From NCBI RefSeq assembly GCF_003265705.1, contig NW_020313057.1:7924450-7988449 (forward strand): a stretch of DNA of 64,000 bases, read 5' to 3'. The translations under genes and the position numbers were made by a program. Numbering within the stretch: position 1 is the stretch's first letter; every line of letters begins with the position of its first letter. Positions 11,323 to 22,362 of this stretch are shown piece by piece. The DNA is from Callorhinus ursinus. Lineage: Eukaryota; Chordata; Mammalia; Carnivora; Otariidae. Below the pieces are notes generated by a model. The model saw only the letters and a program-made list of their open reading frames with translations. It did no database searches and had not been told where the DNA came from.

Positions 11323-12420
11323 AAAAAAAAAAACAGTTAACAAAAATTAACTTTGATGAACTAATGAATCATGGTAAAAAAAAGCCATGAATTCTATGTG
11401 CAGTATTCCCCTAGCGCTGGAGTTCTCCCGTTCTCCTTGATCGGTAAACTTGGTCTTGGCTTGCTGGCTGTTCGTGCTGATCTTCTGGGGGAGGGGCCTG
11501 TTGCTGTGGTTTCCAAATGTCTTTGCCGGAGGCTGAATTGCCCCGCCCTTGTCGGTCCGGGCTAAGGAAGCTGCTCCGGTTTGCTCTCAGGAGCTTTTGT
11601 TCCCTGCAAGCTCTCCGTACAGCCTTGGAGGAGCAGGGTGAAAATGGTGGCCTCCCAATCTCTGCCAGGAGGAGCCGAGAACTCGGGGCCCCGCTCCTCA
11701 GTGTGCCCCCAGAGAAAAGCAGTCACTCCCATGTCCCCGGTCTCCGGCCGCTCTCCGTGCTCACCCAGCCTGTGACCGAGCGTTTGTATCTTTGGCACCC
11801 GACCCCGTGTGGAGTCTCCAAACCCAGCAGATCCCTGCGGTGCGTTCCCGCGCCGCTCCTTCCGGGGGAGGAAGGGGAGTGTCCCCGGATCTGCCGCTTG
11901 TTGGGTCCCTGCTGGAGGAGCAGTGGCCCGACTGGGCCGCGGGTCACAGTTTATGGCCACCCCGAGCTGAGAGCCCGCGCCTCGGCTCCGTCTCTGCAGC
12001 CGGCTTCCCCGCTCCGATACCTGGGAGCTCTGGCGCACTCAGGCTCCCCCGGTCTTTCTGTGACCCCGAGGGTCCTGAGATCACACTGTCCCACGAGGGT
12101 TCCACCCCCCGCTTAGCCACTGGAGTGACGTCCCTCCACGGAGCCAACTTCTAAAAGGTCCGATTTTGTGCTCCGCGGCTCTAGCACTTGCCAGAAGCGG
12201 CCGACGGAGGCCCCTCCCCCGCCGTCTATCCTCCCGAATATGGCCTCGGATTCACTTCTCCGCACGTCCTACCTTCCAGAAAGTGGTCACTTCTCTGTTC
12301 AGAGAGTTGTTGCTACTCTCCTCTTCGATCTCCTGTTGAGTTCATAGGTGTTCAGAATGGTTTGATCCCTATTCAGCTGAATTCCTGGGACCAGACGAAA
12401 TCTAGGTCTCCTACTCCTCC

Positions 12421-12428
12421 GCCATCTT
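12421..12428 (-). promoter_or_regulatory. YY1-type site at the L1 5' end
   Basis: GCCATCTT on the plus strand is AAGATGGC in the L1 direction, about a dozen bases from the element start. YY1 binding to this motif sets accurate L1 initiation in human L1. The presence of the motif is seen; its function here is inferred. Confidence 0.65.
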
Positions 12429-12440
12429 GCTCCCCCCCCC

Positions 12441-12452
12441 GTCAGCTTTCTT
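12441..12452. repeat. L1 target-site duplication, copy 3 of 3
   Basis: GTCAGCTTTCTT directly follows the C-run (the L1 5' G-run) and is followed by AACATAATG, the undisturbed flank of the original site. Confidence 0.9.
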
Positions 12453-13298
12453 AACATAATGCAGTGATACCACCTTTAACTGAAATTCGTATTATTAGAG
12501 TCACAAAAGCGTTAGATTGCAAAGCTGGGTCATTGTCTCCAGGAGCTACCCTTGTAATGCCTGCACAGGGGAAATACACAGGAATGATATGATTCTTGGG
12601 AAAACCACCAGAAAGAAACATGTTCATGGGTAATACATATCAGAGAAAGGGCAGAGAGAATGTATGATCATTAGGCTGGTAACTCTACAGGTAAGGACTA
12701 GGTGTGAACTAATTCTGTATATCAATACACACAGAAATTGGTCATGATTTTCCTTCTTTCGTGCTTTAAACTCATCACAAGTATTTTTTTTAACGATAAC
12801 CAAGATTGCTTCTGTCCTTTAAATTCTAAGGTATGTGAAATTCAATATTTCTGTGAAATCTAAAGACGCTTTCATTTATTTGCAGTCAAGATCATTCTAA
12901 TAAAAAAAAAAAGAGATACGTTTATCAAGTTAAAGCAGTAAGTAGTAATGTAGTGGCCAAGTAGTAAATATTTTAATTGTTCTTCCTTGATATACTTAGG
13001 GGAGACATTAGACGTGACCTTGGGATTATGAAATAGTCCAGATTCAAAGGCAAAGTTGAATCTTTTTTTATGAAGTTGTACTAGGAAACAGGGTTTTAAT
13101 TACCTCTTTTTTCCATGTTCATTCCATTTTGTTAGATTCTTACAGAGAGAAGCATCTATAAAAATATCACCCAGTAGCCTACTCCATCACATATGATTCA
13201 TGAATACCACTTTAGTTTTGCCCAGATAGTGTCTTTTCCTTAACTAACTCTGGAGAATTACAATGACAACTCTGTAACCAGGACTTTAAAAAGAAAAA
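12453..13298. other. Unique DNA, no gene seen
   Basis: No recognisable repeat or exon. An 11-base A-run lies near 12902. Confidence 0.5.
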
Positions 13299-13867
<569 letters not shown>

Positions 13868-13939
13868 GAGTGCCAAAGGCATCAGGCGATGTTGAAGAAA
13901 TGCAAAAACTTTAAACTGGTTGCTAATTAATCTGTTTTA

Positions 13940-13967
13940 CTATATATATATATATATATATATATAA
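13940..13967. repeat. (TA)n microsatellite
   Basis: About 14 uninterrupted TA units in AT-rich DNA. Confidence 0.9.
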
Positions 13968-14603
13968 ATGTCTGCAGAGAGCATAATCTTGGGCAATCTG
14001 GATAGCCTAAGAGGAAAGAGCTACTATTTCTTATATTGACATGTTTTTACTTTTAATTTCTATATGGATCATTTTCCATATAGAAATGGGGAGAACATCT
14101 GAATGCAAGATTTTTGCACCTATGTCAGTTGAACGAAGCCAGGCTTTTTTTCCCCATGATGGACTGGCACATTTAGTCACTTATATCCGTGTAAACTTTT
14201 TCCCTCCACAGTGGGACTCTCAGTCTCCCCTTCATTTCTAACTGTTGCTATTTATATACCATATTACATTCTCTAATTTCCTTTTATCTTTTCTTTATTT
14301 TGCAGTGTCTCAGTACGTGTCTCTTTAAGACAAGTTAATTTAGCCAATTACTCCAGTTTTGTTGAAGATAAAATCTTTAATTTATCCAGGCCTCCTTTAT
14401 TCTTTCTAGGATACTCTTTTCATTAATTTCATGAAGCATTCTAATTTTCCGGTTTAGGGAAAAGCTAATTTCCCCACATACATGCACACACACAAGCTCA
14501 GATGCAAACCAATATATAAGGATATTGCCAAAACTGATTTTTCCCCTCCTTTTTCTAGATAATCTTTTTTTTCTTTTGCATTTTCAAGGTATTTGAAATA
14601 GTA

Positions 14604-14636
14604 ATAGATTTCTCTATTTCAAATAGAGAAATCTAT
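14604..14636. repeat. Perfect inverted repeat, 16-bp arms, 1-nt loop
   Basis: ATAGATTTCTCTATTT, then C, then AAATAGAGAAATCTAT. The left arm ends in CTATTTC and the upstream stretch 14592-14600 (TTTGAAATA) can also pair with it, giving nested alternatives. This could form a cruciform. It looks like a fold-back duplication. Confidence 0.9.
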
Positions 14637-16862
14637 ATTTATTATGTATTACGTTATCCTTAAACTGTTTTAATTCATTAATATTTTAGCAACATGCAGT
14701 TTAATCTCCTCTCTTGAGAAAATATTTTGACAGAATAGAGGATAAGGACCCAGGATGCCTGGAAGAATGTATGGGGAATTGTTGGGAAAGACCAAAAGTG
14801 CAAGACCCAATGGCTTGAGGCATTTGAAAATAAAAGTGCCTTTCTTTTTTCGTTTGTCCATTTATGAACACATTGCACGTACTAGTTACTGTTTTAGGCA
14901 TAAGGGCAGATGAAAGATGCCATCCCTGATTTTCAAGTTGGGGGAGGGAGAGAGGAAATATATAAAATGTTGTGATACGTGCTAAATGAATACAGATAAG
15001 AAAGTAATCAGCTCAATCTGGGGCAAGTTCCAAAAAGGAGGGATGTTGTGAGGGAGGGTTTGAAGATGAGAGGAACAGCTTGAAAGTGCCCATTGGATTG
15101 ATTTTACACTTGTGATGCATCATCTAAGGAAATCGTTAATATAGACATTTCCTGTATAATTCGACTGGTCTACACGTCCTTATTCTTATATGTATATGAA
15201 CTATTTCTGCTTCTAATTCAGACGACCTGGAAGACATTGCATCTGTTTCAGATACTAGGTAATGTGCTCCTAAGTATGCACCACCTGCTGCTTTCATGTG
15301 TAAATAGGTTTGTTGTTCATACTTCTGTAAACACAGCAGGAAAGTGATACACCCAAAATATCACTATATTGATTCAGATCAGAAGGAGATCGTGACTACA
15401 GAAAGTGAATTAAAAATGACTGAATATTTCAATATTTGATTATTAAAAAAATCTGTGGGTTACAGTATTTGTACACCTTCTCCAACTCCCTTGCTTGCCT
15501 CTCTCCTCACTCAGGTGCATTTGTTCCCCTTCCTTCTCAGAGCCCTGTGCTTGAATGTCCCAATAAATTGTCAGCACTTTTTTCCCCTGGCTGAGGCTCT
15601 ATTTTCTAGAATGCCAAGGTCAACACTGGGTGCATCAGGATGGGACTTTGGAGTTAGGTTACTCAGCTCTCTGAAAACAAAAACTGCTGACATTAAGTGG
15701 TATCATAATTACCTAAGGATCCACCTGTGGGTAATCATGATGTGCAGGTGGAGGGCAAGGGAAGTTAATGACTTGGGCTGCCATGTTACTTATTATGATT
15801 GTGATGCGAAGAAATTATGTCAACAATACGACCTTAAATATTAGATTAAGCGTCAGAGAAGAGACTTCCCAATTGAATACATGCTCAGAAAGCCAGAGGA
15901 CACTAAATTTAATGGCTTGGTAGGTAGTTTTTCTATGAGAAAGTTGGGACATTGAAGAGCAGGACACTGAGACATGGGATGGAGCAATGGGTGGATGGAC
16001 CTAACAGCAGAGAACCCCAAATTTCAGCCCTACTCAGTTGTCATAGGATAGACTTCAGTCTCCTCTCACCTGGAGGCAGTGTCAGGATCTTACATACAAC
16101 AGGTGTGGTAAGAAGATACTTAGTCCTCTTGAGATATGCTCTCAACACGCATGTTGCCTACAGGCCATACCCAAAGTCAGGGCTCAGCATGGCCTCAAAA
16201 GGGGAAATCAAAGCTTTCCTCCATGTAGAAATAACTTCTATTGGAAAAGTAATGGCAATGCCTACCTATGTGAGAGCAAGAAACCAGAAATTATGTATGA
16301 GTTTGGGTCTCGGGTCTGGATCCTAAGACTGGATGGATAGGCTCAGAATCTCACGAATCAGGATTTAATATTGTAGAAAGGACAGGAGTTGGCCCTAATA
16401 AATTGTTTTGTTAACTCCCAGAAGTCTGGTCTTATGATGGCCAGAAGTAAGCAAAGTGAAGTACAAGAATGTCCTTGGCAAAATGTTAGAGAATCAGAAA
16501 GTTCTAGCATACGAGGATGTTATAATGACCCTTTTTAATGTATAGCTCAAGAACTCACCACTTGACCAAGTTCCCCAGGAGCAAATAAAGGAATCTTCTG
16601 TCCACTGATGTGTAAAAATATGTACTCTTGGCAGTGGGGGTATGTACCAGAGTCTTTGATAGTTTGGTAGTGACTGTCCTCTCCAGGGTAAGGTTTTTGG
16701 TAGGGAAGTCAGCCATTGACCTGACCTCTACTCTCTCTAGGAAAGGTGGGATTCTGGAGTGGAGCAATGAATCATCAGCACCCAGATGGATCTCATTATC
16801 ACAATAAGTAGTAGGGCCAAAGTGGCAAACAGGGCCTTGGCCCACAAAGATCTCCCAGGGCA

Positions 16863-17062
16863 GGGGCGCCTGAGTAGCTCAGTCGGTTAAGCGTCTGACT
16901 CTTGGTTTCCACTACAGGTCATGACCTCAGAGTCGTGAGATTGAGCCCCATGTCTGGCTCTGCACTGGGCATGGAACCTGCTTAAGATCTTAAGATTCTC
17001 CTGCTCCTTCTGGCCCCCCAACTCTTAAAAAGCAAAAACAAAACAAACAAACAAAAAAAAAC
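16863..17062 (+). mobile_element. CAN-SINE
   Basis: GGGGCGCCTGAGTAGCTCAGTCGG head, B-box region AGATTGAGCCCC, a degraded CT body and an AAACAAACAAAC tail in place of the usual AAATAAAT. No clear target duplication. It is more diverged than the copies near 1 and 63.4 kb. Confidence 0.85.
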
Positions 17063-20000
17063 CCCTCATGGCAGCTAATAGTGGTCTTCTCGTGGAAGTG
17101 ACTGATAAACAGCCAAACAGGATGCTATATGCTTTATATAATCAGAAAAAAAAAAAATCAAGAGCAGCTTGGCGGAAGGCTAATGACAACGTGATGAAAA
17201 GCCATAGGTTTTTACCCACTTTTCCAAACAGGAGCTGTGCCAGATACCCAGGTGCACTGATGGAAGGGGAGGCTGGGCTACTTTGAACAATGACCTTGAG
17301 CAGGTCACCTTGCTGCAATTCCATAGCAAGTATTTGTGGAAAATATTCCTCCAGGTGTTCCTCTGAAGAATCATAGGGCTATTTGCCAAGATCACTGTGT
17401 ACTGGTGAACAGGAAATATTCAGATTTTTAAAGGAATGCTAGGTATGGATTCTAGATGACATTGATACCCAGAAACTTGTAACGCCACCATGGTTCACCA
17501 GTAAGAATGGGGGTGAAGATCAAGTGATAAATGTAGTTCTGGCTCGAGGTCATTTCACAGGTCTGTGGGCTTACCTTGTGGTTCCTTCCCCAGTGAGCCA
17601 ATGCGTTGGAAGGACACAGATGGCTGTGAGAAGTCTGCATGGACACTCTGTGGGATGAAACCTTGTAGACTTTCTCATTTTCCCTTCCCTGTCTCTTTTT
17701 TCTCATGGTCAACAACTTATTATGCTGATATCCCTTTCCATTTCTACACTTGCCTGCAGTGTCCCAACAGACAACATGATATTTGGTTGCCTGAGAAGTT
17801 GACAAAGGAGCGGAATGACACATCAGTGTGAGCAAGTTAGCTCATCATAGGGTAAATTTGGACAGTGAGAAAAGTGGAAGACCATAGGAAATTGAATAGA
17901 AAAATTTCCACTCCTTTCCTCCTCCATGAGGTGTCTTATGTGATTTCTCCTTGCACACCTTTCAGAAGAAAGTCCTACCTACCAACCCTTGTGAATAGCC
18001 AAGTTGTATCTGTTCATGGCTTATGTTGAAGGAGCTGCCATCATAAGTAGTGAATGGCACTCCATTATCCTTAACTCACCTCCACCTTTCTCCTCTCCCC
18101 CTCCAGCTGAGCTTGGACTTTCCAAATACCATCAACACTTTGATCTGTGCCTTAGGCTCTAGTATAAAAGACAGTATTAAGACATTGCATGAGTATTTAA
18201 AGAAGAATTAACCAAACCACTTTTTGGCCAATCAGGTATTTTTTTTAATGTGTTTTGCTTTGTTTTGGTTTGGTTTGGTTTGGTTTGTTTTGTTTTGTTT
18301 TATTTTGTTTTGTTTTGTTTTTTATTATTTCACATGTTCTGTTGGGTCAAAGTTACTGAGCATGAAAAATATAGATTCAGCCTTTTTTTCCAGCTTGACA
18401 CAGATTATATTATAATTAGCCAGTGTGGACAAAACATAATAAAAATCTGTATTAGAATGTCATTCACTTGGTCTGGCCTGTCATTCACTTCTTCTGGAGA
18501 TCTTGTAGATTGGCAGGTTGACCCAGAATGTACACACTTACCTCCTCCTCCTCTGTCACTTTCTCTTTTGAATTTCAGTCAGTTCTGACCAAGCATGATA
18601 TCAATTTCTTCCTCTTCCAGCAATGCCATTTCCTCTCTCCTGGCTCAGTTACTGTCTGCATTATCAGGTAACCTGAGATAGTAAAAAATTAGCTCACTCA
18701 TACTTCATACACAAAGTGATTTGTGTGCTAGGTTTAAAAAGGGCAGGTGAGCTGACAGAGACGTCAGGTTGGGGGACGCATGTTGGTGGTGACTGTGCCT
18801 GGCCAGCCATGTTAGTGACAACCCGGAGAGAGCTAGTGAGGGAGACGGGCACTTTTCTGAAGACCATCGCACCATTCTGCTGCTTCAGAGTGGCCCGCCA
18901 TAATCCTCACTGGTACTCTTTGTTCTCAGTTCTCCTTGCAAACTGACTAGGGAGCAGGAGGCTAGAATAACCCAAGGTCGTAATACCTTCCAGGACCAGA
19001 GATATAGTGCGGGGTAGAGAGCTAGGTGATGGACGAACTTACAGCAAAAAATAAATGAGGGGAAGAACGACTTCAAAATCAGTCTGTGGCAGAGGAAATG
19101 CTATTCAACAAATCTCATTTTCTTTCTTTGAAGGAACACAGCTGGACATGCCTGTGCTTTCCTAGCTTTAGGTGATGGAGTTCTGTTCATGTGGGAGAAA
19201 GTGATGTATGCCCCTTCTGGCCAGAACCCTAAAATCTTCCACACAGCATGACATCAAAGCCCTCAGGGCTCTATGGGATGGCATCCTTCCCCACAACAAA
19301 CATGCATTAGACTGTCTCAGAGCCAAAAACAGCTCTCTACTGGGTGAATCTACTAAGATCTGCGGATTGTCGATTGTAGCAGCTGGCCTATCCTGTGTGA
19401 CATAGCATCCTGAGCCTATTCTTTCTCATAAATATTTGGACCGAAAGTGAGCATTAGTTTCACTCTAAAGGTAGGAATTAGAGCAAAAGAGATACCAAAT
19501 TCACAAAACCTAGAGAATTGTACAGAAAAGGATTTCTCTCTTTATGCCAGTAATCCATTGTGGTTAGTACTCTCTTAAAGTCAAAGAGAATAAACATGCT
19601 TATTTCTTTTCATAGAAAATGAAGAGTCCTGAATCCACTCCATAAAAGTTGATTCTGGTGACTGAAATGGATGTACTAAACTCAGACTCTTAAAAATGTG
19701 ACATATGAGGATCATTTTTCCAAAGAAAGTGTCATCACTGGGGGCTTACATATAGAGAACTATTTACATGCTCCATTTTCTTATCACCAATTATTTTATT
19801 AATTATTATATACTAATAAGCATAAACATAAATGAGTAGGGATTTCAAATGGGACCCATTAACTACCTCTGGATTGATTATGCAATGTCATTTTACAATA
19901 TGCACATTATACATGATCAAATATTTCTTTTTGCAATTTTATGTTAATTATTAAACTTAGAATTAACCATTGTGAATAATTATTAACATATTCTATTCAT

Positions 20001-22123
20001 TGCTACTATCATTCATATTTTTATAACAGGGACTACATTCCAGAAAGGAAAACCTCATTACATTCAAATATCATTTGTATGCTTTGGGCTTTAACCATTT
20101 AAAATATCAGAGAAATAACTAACATATTCAAGGGCAATTTTAACACTGCCCTAATGAAAATAATGAGAAAAACAAAATTCCCATTATTTTTTCTGACTCT
20201 ATCTTTGTGTTATTTTCAGATATTACTTTATCAATATAGACATTATAAAAATAAACACAGTGATTAACTATTCTTTAGTAAATGATGTTGAACAATAATT
20301 TACGATAATATATGTAATAAGGAAGTTTTGTTGGATTGTCATTCTATGATTTGTTCCGTCAGAGAAAATGTTACTCTAATTTTTTTTTCTGAACAATAAG
20401 ACAAAATTGTCCAGTGCAGAGAAAGACAAAGGGTTATTAGAGAACACGAGTATATCTTGTTGGAGTTCACTGAAGCCAGGAAAATGAGCAGAGTTCAGCT
20501 CATGCCTTATGAAGCATATAGGTTGAAGAGAAAAAAGAGATAGTTTGGAAAGTATTTTGATACAGAAAATATTTGGAAACAAAAAGCCAATTTGGAAACA
20601 AAATAGCTCTCAGCATTGTTCATATAGAAAACAGGTATCCCTAGACATAATTATGATCAGTGAAAAGAAGTTATAGATGGGAACTTTTGGACTTCATATA
20701 AAGGAAAAAACAAAACAATATGTCTTCAATGGGATGAGATGCCACTTGAGAGAGCAAGTTGCATTTCACTGCAGGTAATTAAGGAGATCACAATTTGTGA
20801 CGGGTGTTGTGGAAACACAGATACGTGTGCAGGTTGCATGCAAAAGTGGACTGACTACCTGACCACTAGGGTCCCTTCTACTTCTTATATTCTATGGTTT
20901 TAAAAGTCAGAACATCTACATTTTGCTTTTGATTACATAGAATGAATATTAAGTGTTTTCATTGTATTTAGCACTGAATTGGCCAGAGGTGGAAATCTTA
21001 TCAAGTACTTACAGACTTGTTACCAGATTTCAGAATGGTTGGCACTAAGATACATGATGTGTAATGTTTATTAAAAAATAATAAAAGATAAACTATTTCT
21101 TACATTACAATGCTGAAAATGAAAAATAAATATTTTTGGTTCTAGTCCAAGAAAAAGATACATGATGCATGGTGGAGCAGATTGAGCATCTGACATACCA
21201 CTTAGAAATCAATAAACAGTAAGTCATATAGTGAGCTTTGCTCCAGTAGAAACTGACCATTCAGTTATGCATGGATTCTTCTTTATTCTCAGCAACACAG
21301 GAAGTACCATGAAATCTTGGTTCTCTGTACTTTTCTACACAGTAATAGCAGAGAACCAGAGGAATGGGGGTGTGCTTCAGGGAAGGAGTGATTGTCCAAG
21401 TTCTGGGATTGACAGTCTTCCGTTGTCAGCCTCTTGTGGGATGGCTTGTCCATATTCACTTTTTGATGGAGGTGGGGTTATGAAGGGACAGTCATGTTGG
21501 CCTTTTATTTCCACAGTACCTCCTGGGGATCAGCTAAAGCCAGGGTTTCTCAAGCTTGGCACTCTTCACATTGTGGGCTGGATAATACTTTTTCAGGGGC
21601 TGTCCTGTGCAGTATAGAATATTTACTATCATTTCTGTCCTCTGCCCACGCCTTTAGCAATCCCTCACCTCACAGTCCATCGTGAAAATAAAAATGTCTC
21701 CAGCATTACCAAATGTCCTTATGAAGGCAAAATTGCCACAAGATGAGAACCACTTGGCTAAAGTTGTCAGGTCTGCAATGTCTCCCAGTTATCAATCCTT
21801 CCCTCAACCTTGCCTCGAGGTATTGATTCCAGAGAAACTCCACAATAAATACCTCTAACATGATAGCCTGTCACAGATTCTCAGAAAAAAAGAAAATGCG
21901 ATTTAAAACCAAAATTGACTGGAGTCACTAGGTTTTTTTAAAAGTTGTCACAACTGAACAAATCTACTTTCAGCTTCTTGCAGAAGCTGTTAAAAGAGGC
22001 AGAGTCAAACCTGGAGTAAGTGGGCAATGCTTTAGCCAATTACCTTACGGGATTTCTAGATCCCTAAAGAGAGGAGAGTGAAATCTGGGGGTAGGCAAAA
22101 GTGCTCTGCACAATTTAAGAAGC
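17063..22123. other. 5-kb unique stretch, no gene recognised
   Basis: The longest tract without a recognisable transposon. It includes a (TTTTG)n stretch near 18256-18325 and a very AT-rich part from 19600 to 20400. ORFs here (17452-17835, 21231-21617) are short, overlap others and show no motif. Diverged ancient repeats could be present that I cannot recognise. Confidence 0.45.
18256..18325. repeat. (TTTTG)n / (TTGG)n simple repeat
   Basis: Interrupted runs of TTTTG and TTTGG units, then a T-rich tail. Confidence 0.85.
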
Positions 22124-22134
22124 GGGGAGGTTAA

Positions 22135-22351
22135 GGGCACCTGGGCAGCTCAGTTGGTTGGGCATCTGACTCTTAGACTTTTGATTTCGGCTCAGGTCAT
22201 GATCTCAGGGTCCTGGGATAGAGCCCCCCGTTGGGCTCTGTGCTCAGCGGGGAGTCGCTTGAGGAGTGTCTCTCTCCCACTCCCTCTGTCCCTCCCCCAA
22301 CCCCGCACTCTCTTTCTTTCTAAAATAAATAAATAAATCTCTTTAAAAAGG
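22135..22351 (+). mobile_element. CAN-SINE
   Basis: GGGCACCTGGGCAGCTCAGTTGG head and an AAATAAATAAATAAATCTCTTT tail. It is flanked by GGGGAGGTTAA at 22124-22134 and 22352-22362 (11-bp target duplication). The head differs from the main type, so this is probably an older subfamily. Confidence 0.9.
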
Positions 22352-22362
22352 GGGGAGGTTAA

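Larger units (their letters stand above)
5318..12440 (-). mobile_element. Full-length LINE-1, nearly intact
   Basis: About 7.1 kb of non-LTR retrotransposon read on the minus strand. In order: a G-run at 12431-12440, GC-rich 5' UTR, ORF1 (10563-9666), an 81-nt spacer, ORF2 (9584-5770), a 3' UTR of about 450 nt and an A-rich tail. The 12-mer GTCAGCTTTCTT flanks both ends. The element is 5' complete: its start reads a G-run followed by AGCAAGATGGCGGAGGAG, the usual L1 5' end. ORF2 has one frameshift; ORF1 has one stop and one frameshift. A 100-N gap lies in the 5' UTR. Few lesions imply a recent insertion; it is not functional as assembled. Some of the homopolymer lesions could be assembly errors. 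Confidence 0.95.
10564..12440 (-). promoter_or_regulatory. L1 5' UTR with internal promoter
   Basis: The distal part (11400-12440) is GC- and CpG-rich in an otherwise AT-rich window, as expected of an L1 internal RNA polymerase II promoter. The proximal part (10564-11222) is A- and purine-rich on the plus strand and contains diverged tandem repeats. The assembly gap at 11223-11322 separates the two. Heavy CpG methylation would be expected in the genome, but that is inference. Confidence 0.8.
13868..16862. other. Unique DNA with a TA repeat and a palindrome
   Basis: Holds a (TA)n run near 13940-13967 and a near-perfect palindrome at 14604-14636. ORFs of up to 129 codons (15455-15844, 15952-16326) match no family I know and look like chance. 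Confidence 0.5.

Noticed and set aside
11562..12038. 158-codon ORF in L1 sense direction within the 5' UTR
   Set aside because: GC-rich sequence has few stops; no resemblance to ORF1 or any family, and it overlaps other long frames on both strands.
15455..16326. ORFs of 129 and 124 codons as possible exons
   Set aside because: No recognisable domain or conserved motif; length is within chance for a 64-kb window and no splice context supports them.
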